From contig JAJRCO010000065.1 in the NCBI GenBank assembly GCA_028678905.1, positions 1 to 5,718 on the forward strand: a DNA stretch of 5,718 nt, given 5' to 3'. This document shows, piece by piece, positions 3,943 through 5,718 of this stretch. The stretch's first letter is position 1. Each line of letters starts with the position of its first letter. The DNA is from Methanomicrobiales archaeon (GTDB lineage: Archaea; Halobacteriota; Methanomicrobia; Methanomicrobiales; JACTUA01). Both the position numbers and the translations under genes were made by a program. Under the pieces are notes generated by a model, which worked only from the letters and a program-made list of their open reading frames with translations, was not told the origin of the DNA and did not search any database.

Positions 3943-4347
3943 ATGAGCGCAGTCTCCATTCGCCGCGCCACGCCTTCAACGCAAGGATCGCTTGCGACTC
4001 GCAAGTTGTCACTCGCAACCCTTGCGGGCAGGGTGGACGGGCGAGTCCAGTCCGTGCGGCGCTGCCTGATCAATGGAGCGTGCCGTGGCTTCGCGTCCGA
4101 CCTCGCAGCGGCGATGTCCTGGCGGATCGAGCGGCGCTCACGTGAACTCTCGGGCGTCGAAAAGCTGTCGCTCGCGGACGTCGTGGCGGAGGTCGAGCTT
4201 CATCTGGTCAACGGCGAGCAGCAGCAGGCCGACGCGATCCTGGCCGCCGTGACCGAAGGGTTCAAGCCGTCGGCGGTTCCGATCACTTCGGGCTCTGTGA
4301 TCCGAGTGTTCGACGAGCACGGCCAGCTGATGCTGAGGGTCGAATGA
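3943..4347 (+). CDS. Unrecognised 134-residue protein, possible phage early or replication protein
   Basis: The start is uncertain: ATG 3943 lies 4 bases after the regulator's stop, while ATG 3922 in the same frame would give 141 residues and overlap that gene by 17 bases; neither has a good ribosome site. The N-terminal part is basic, with a duplicated SLAT (ATRKLSLATLAGR) produced by repeats in the DNA. A probable helical region follows (GRVQSVRRCLINGACRGFASDLAAAMSWRIERRSREL), then an acidic helical part (KLSLADVVAEVELHLVNGEQQQADAILAAVTEG) and a beta-rich C-terminus (SGSVIRVFDEHGQLMLRVE). The first part could bind nucleic acid, but no family was recognised. Its stop overlaps the next ATG (ATGA). 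Five GCAAG-type repeats lie inside its first 30 codons, a position like the origin iterons inside phage lambda O; a replication role is speculation. Confidence 0.7.
   Translation: MSAVSIRRATPSTQGSLATRKLSLATLAGRVDGRVQSVRRCLINGACRGFASDLAAAMSWRIERRSRELSGVEKLSLADVVAEVELHLVNGEQQQADAILAAVTEGFKPSAVPITSGSVIRVFDEHGQLMLRVE
3980..4026. repeat. Cluster of CGCAAG/CTTGCG inverted repeats within the coding sequence
   Basis: The segment holds CGCAAG (3980-3985), CTTGCG (3991-3996), CGCAAG (4000-4005), CGCAA (4014-4018) and CTTGCG (4021-4026). CTTGCG-ACT-CGCAAG (3991-4005) is a perfect hairpin, and CGCAA-CCC-TTGCG (4014-4026, with one C shared) is another potential one. The core GCAAG is the same as in the TGCAAGG boxes upstream of the regulator gene. 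The segment may be iterons or further operators. Confidence 0.5.
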
Positions 4348-4529
4348 GCGCCGAATACCTGCCCTATCACCCCGCCACCGAGTGCGACTGGTGCGGGCAC
4401 CGCTACGACGAGCATGTGGAGATTCTCGGCTGCCTGTTCGATTCGGTCACGCGAGAAGAAGGCGGCGTCAAGTACGCCTGCGGATGCACGGAGTTCACTG
4501 TTCCAGAGAACAGGGAGGAACGGCCATGA
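4344..4529 (+). CDS. Small Cys/His-rich protein, probable zinc binder
   Basis: The 61-residue product starts at an ATG that overlaps the preceding stop (ATGA), with GAGGG 6 bases upstream. Potential ligands are Cys14, Cys17 and His19 (CDWCGH), His24, Cys30, and Cys46/Cys48 (ACGC), followed by TEF. The pattern C-x2-CGH-x4-H-x5-C...C-x-C-x2-F is one I associate with short uncharacterised proteins of phages of GC-rich bacteria. A single zinc site or a compact treble-clef-like fold is plausible but unproven. The function is unknown; its place in an overlapping operon suggests an early phage accessory protein. Confidence 0.75.
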   Translation: MSAEYLPYHPATECDWCGHRYDEHVEILGCLFDSVTREEGGVKYACGCTEFTVPENREERP

Positions 4530-4630
4530 TCAAGAAAGGCTTCATTGTCGTCTTTGCGATCTTCGATGCGTTTCTCGTTGCCGGTGTCACCGGGCAGATC
4601 ATCGGACTCATTCGGGCGTGCCTACAATGA
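4526..4630 (+). CDS. 34-residue single-helix membrane microprotein
   Basis: The ATG overlaps the previous stop (ATGA), with GGGAGGAA 5 bases upstream, and the TGA overlaps the next ATG. The product is almost entirely one transmembrane helix: KK at 3-4, then hydrophobic residues 5-29 (GFIVVFAIFDAFLVAGVTGQ and IIGLI), then RACLQ. The basic N-terminal end suggests an N-in orientation. It is too small for a family assignment. Coupling on both sides makes it a likely real gene despite its length. Confidence 0.65.
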   Translation: MIKKGFIVVFAIFDAFLVAGVTGQIIGLIRACLQ

Positions 4631-4824
4631 GCACGCTCGCCCTTCCGCCGGAGATCGGGCAGCCCAGCGAGCGGCGCCGCCTAGTTCTCCATTGCGCCAT
4701 CTGCGGCTGGCTCGCGCCAATGCCACGCCTGGGGCACGAGGACCACCGGCCATTCTGCCGCTCCTGTCGGGAACGGCTGGATAAGGCACGGGAAATCATC
4801 CGGCGGGACGGAGGGGCGGCGTGA
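4627..4824 (+). CDS. 65-residue zinc-ribbon-like protein
   Basis: The ATG overlaps the microprotein's stop (ATGA) and the TGA overlaps the GTG of the next gene. Two Cys pairs, Cys23/Cys26 (HCAIC) and Cys44/Cys47 (FCRSC), are separated by 17 residues with His37 and His40 in the gap. This is the spacing of a zinc ribbon or treble clef. A basic helix follows (RERLDKAREIIRRD), so nucleic-acid or protein contact is likely. No specific family was recognised. A longer frame from 4414 uses the same stop, but it overlaps two genes and is disfavoured. Confidence 0.75.
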   Translation: MSTLALPPEIGQPSERRRLVLHCAICGWLAPMPRLGHEDHRPFCRSCRERLDKAREIIRRDGGAA

Positions 4825-5108
4825 CTCCCCTCACTATCCCCGCCGCCGCGCAGCTGCTCGGGATCTCCCGGGCGAGCATGTACAGGCTCGTGCGCCGGGG
4901 ACTCATCCAGCACCTCGAGTTCCCGGTCGGCGGGGTCCGCATCGAGCAGACCGCGATTGAGGCGTTCAAGGCCCGATGCCGACGCGAGCCGCTGGCTTAC
5001 ATCCCGACGGCGCGGAGGCCGACACGCGCCGAGGTCAGGGAGGCGACCGATGCATTCGCGGCGAAAACGAAGCGGGAGGCGGTGCTGGAGATTAGGAGGG
5101 CACGATGA
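4821..5108 (+). CDS. Excisionase-like helix-turn-helix protein
   Basis: This is a 95-residue protein from a GTG that overlaps the preceding stop (GTGA), with GGAGGGG upstream. Residues 4-53 match the HTH_17 / MerR-like excisionase domain: LTIPAAAQLLGISRASMYRLVRRGLI (4-29) is the helix-turn-helix, followed by the wing and the VRIEQTAIEAFK motif (39-50). This domain is typical of phage recombination directionality factors and of small phage transcription regulators. The C-terminal half (54-95) is basic and helical (RRPTRAEVREATDAFAAK). With an integrase remnant and att core present, Xis is possible, but it lies about 3.4 kb from them, so regulator is equally likely. The next ATG overlaps its stop. 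Confidence 0.85.
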   Translation: MTPLTIPAAAQLLGISRASMYRLVRRGLIQHLEFPVGGVRIEQTAIEAFKARCRREPLAYIPTARRPTRAEVREATDAFAAKTKREAVLEIRRAR

Positions 5109-5263
5109 CGACATTGCTACGTCTCCTCGGCCTGCTCCCATACCGCGCCCGCTGGGACGTCGGCCCGACTTACGGATTCGCCCGTCGCTGCGGCACGACC
5201 CTGCGCCGCTTGGCCGGAGCGGGCGGGGAATGTGACTGTCCGGCGCATGGATGGGGGTTCTGA
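5105..5263 (+). CDS. 52-residue hypothetical protein
   Basis: The ATG overlaps the helix-turn-helix gene's stop (ATGA) and is preceded by AGGAGGG with 4-base spacing. The product is MTTLLRLLGLLPY (an amphipathic or hydrophobic start), then a basic middle (RRCGTTLRRL, 27-36) and a C-terminal Cys/His cluster ECDCPAHGWGF (42-52), with Cys29 also available. It may bind metal or sit at the membrane by its N-terminus. No family was recognised. Confidence 0.6.
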   Translation: MTTLLRLLGLLPYRARWDVGPTYGFARRCGTTLRRLAGAGGECDCPAHGWGF

Positions 5264-5423
5264 CTTGAATCGTCGTGAACGCATCGAGATCGGGCAGTTA
5301 CTCGCAGCGCTCGTCGCATCGACGATCGTCGGGGTTAACTGGGGGCTGAAATACGCGGTCTTGGTTTTCTGCGCCGCCTGCCTCTTCTCGGTCGACGCGT
5401 CGTGGAATAGGAGGGGCGAGTGA
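5232..5423 (+). CDS. Small two-helix membrane protein
   Basis: The longest frame starts at the GTG at 5232 (GGGG about 5 bases upstream) and gives 63 residues. ATG 5247, or TTG 5265 just after the previous gene's stop, are alternatives that shorten it to 58 or 52 residues. All keep the membrane part: IGQLLAALVASTIVGVNWGL (20-39) and YAVLVFCAACLFSV (41-54), with Arg residues on both ends (NRRER before, WNRRGE after). Its TGA overlaps the GTG of the next gene. No family recognised; hairpin topology with both ends inside is likely. Confidence 0.65.
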   Translation: MTVRRMDGGSDLNRRERIEIGQLLAALVASTIVGVNWGLKYAVLVFCAACLFSVDASWNRRGE

Positions 5424-5718
5424 GCCTGACCCGCCGCGCGCTTCGCCACGCCCTTCCGAAGATCCGGGCCGCGTTTCTTTCGCCCGCCGTGTTCCTCATC
5501 GGCTATCTCTGCGGCTCGTGCCTTCGTTACGGATGGCTCTGGGGACAGGAGCAGGTAGAGATCCTTCCCGGCGTGGTCGCCATCACCTGCGGGCTGGCCT
5601 TGCTCGGCGTGGCCCTACTCCTCGCGGCGGAGATCGACGACCTCTACCAGGGATGGATGCGGAAGCAGTGGGTCGAGGACCGATACAGGTGCCCTGTCTG
5701 TGACGATCCGGTCAAGAA
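5420..5718 (+). CDS. Membrane protein with C-terminal CPVC motif (partial, runs off the window)
   Basis: The GTG overlaps the preceding stop (GTGA), with AGGAGGGG a few bases upstream. The frame is open to the end of the window, giving 99 residues so far. The layout is a basic N-terminus (MSLTRRALRHALPKIR), a first hydrophobic stretch at about 18-34 (AFLSPAVFLIGYLCGSC), a second at 50-70 (PGVVAITCGLALLGVALLLAA), then an acidic and aromatic segment and RYRCPVCDDPVK with Cys91 and Cys94. A further Cys pair beyond the window would make this a zinc ribbon on a membrane anchor. The function cannot be assigned. Confidence 0.75.
   Translation, partial: MSLTRRALRHALPKIRAAFLSPAVFLIGYLCGSCLRYGWLWGQEQVEILPGVVAITCGLALLGVALLLAAEIDDLYQGWMRKQWVEDRYRCPVCDDPVK

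Noticed and set aside
3774..4347. A toxin-antitoxin pair formed by the ribbon-helix-helix protein and the following gene.
   Set aside because: The second protein shows no RelE, Fic, PIN or other toxin motif and the pair heads a long operon, so regulator plus early gene is more likely.
4545..5235. Frames at 4545-4784 and 4957-5235 on plus and 4608-5141 on minus.
   Set aside because: They are out of frame with the coupled Cys-pair and helix-turn-helix genes and show the Arg/Ser-rich composition of GC-rich shadows.

Overview
The window is a piece of a mosaic mobile element, most likely a temperate phage or defective prophage, from a GC-rich bacterium. The coding DNA is GC-rich with G/C third positions, Shine-Dalgarno sites of the GGAGG type are common, and the tRNA remnant encodes its CCA. 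The phylum cannot be fixed from this sequence. No single gene is a phage hallmark such as a capsid or terminase, so the phage reading rests on layout: a holin-like protein, then a tRNA-derived attachment core, a tyrosine integrase remnant, a small DNA-binding regulator and a long operon of very small overlapping genes.

Layout. Positions 1-538 hold the end of one gene and a two-helix membrane protein coupled to it (possibly a holin). Positions 539-871 are gene-poor. They contain the 3' part of a tRNA-Lys(CTT) (702-746) whose 5' half is missing, the classic signature of an integrase attachment core, followed by two near-identical 11-bp repeats that could be integrase arm sites. Positions 872-1398 hold a small plus-strand gene that converges on the catalytic C-terminal end of a truncated tyrosine integrase. 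Positions 1434-2881 look like a self-contained cargo cassette: an unrecognised 84-residue gene and a DUF5343 gene fire divergently from a short promoter region, and the DUF5343 gene is followed by a possible 48-residue ORF, a 55-residue CxxC protein and a strong terminator. Positions 2794-3662 read leftward: a C-terminal fragment of an IS1595/ISXO2-type transposase, a 51-residue basic ORF and a 144-residue protein of a recognisable but uncharacterised family.

From 3663 on, an AT-rich control region with repeated GCAAGG boxes precedes a ribbon-helix-helix regulator. A rightward operon then continues past the end of the window. Nearly all its genes are joined by ATGA or GTGA stop/start overlaps. 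It encodes an unrecognised 134-residue protein carrying further GCAAGG/CTTGCG repeats in its coding DNA, several Cys-pair (probably zinc-binding) miniproteins, an excisionase-like helix-turn-helix protein and three short membrane proteins. This resembles an early-region operon of a temperate phage.

The most interesting points are the GCAAGG repeat cluster (operator or origin), the compact divergent DUF5343 cassette, and the chain of translationally coupled microproteins. I found no CRISPR array, intact tRNA or rRNA.
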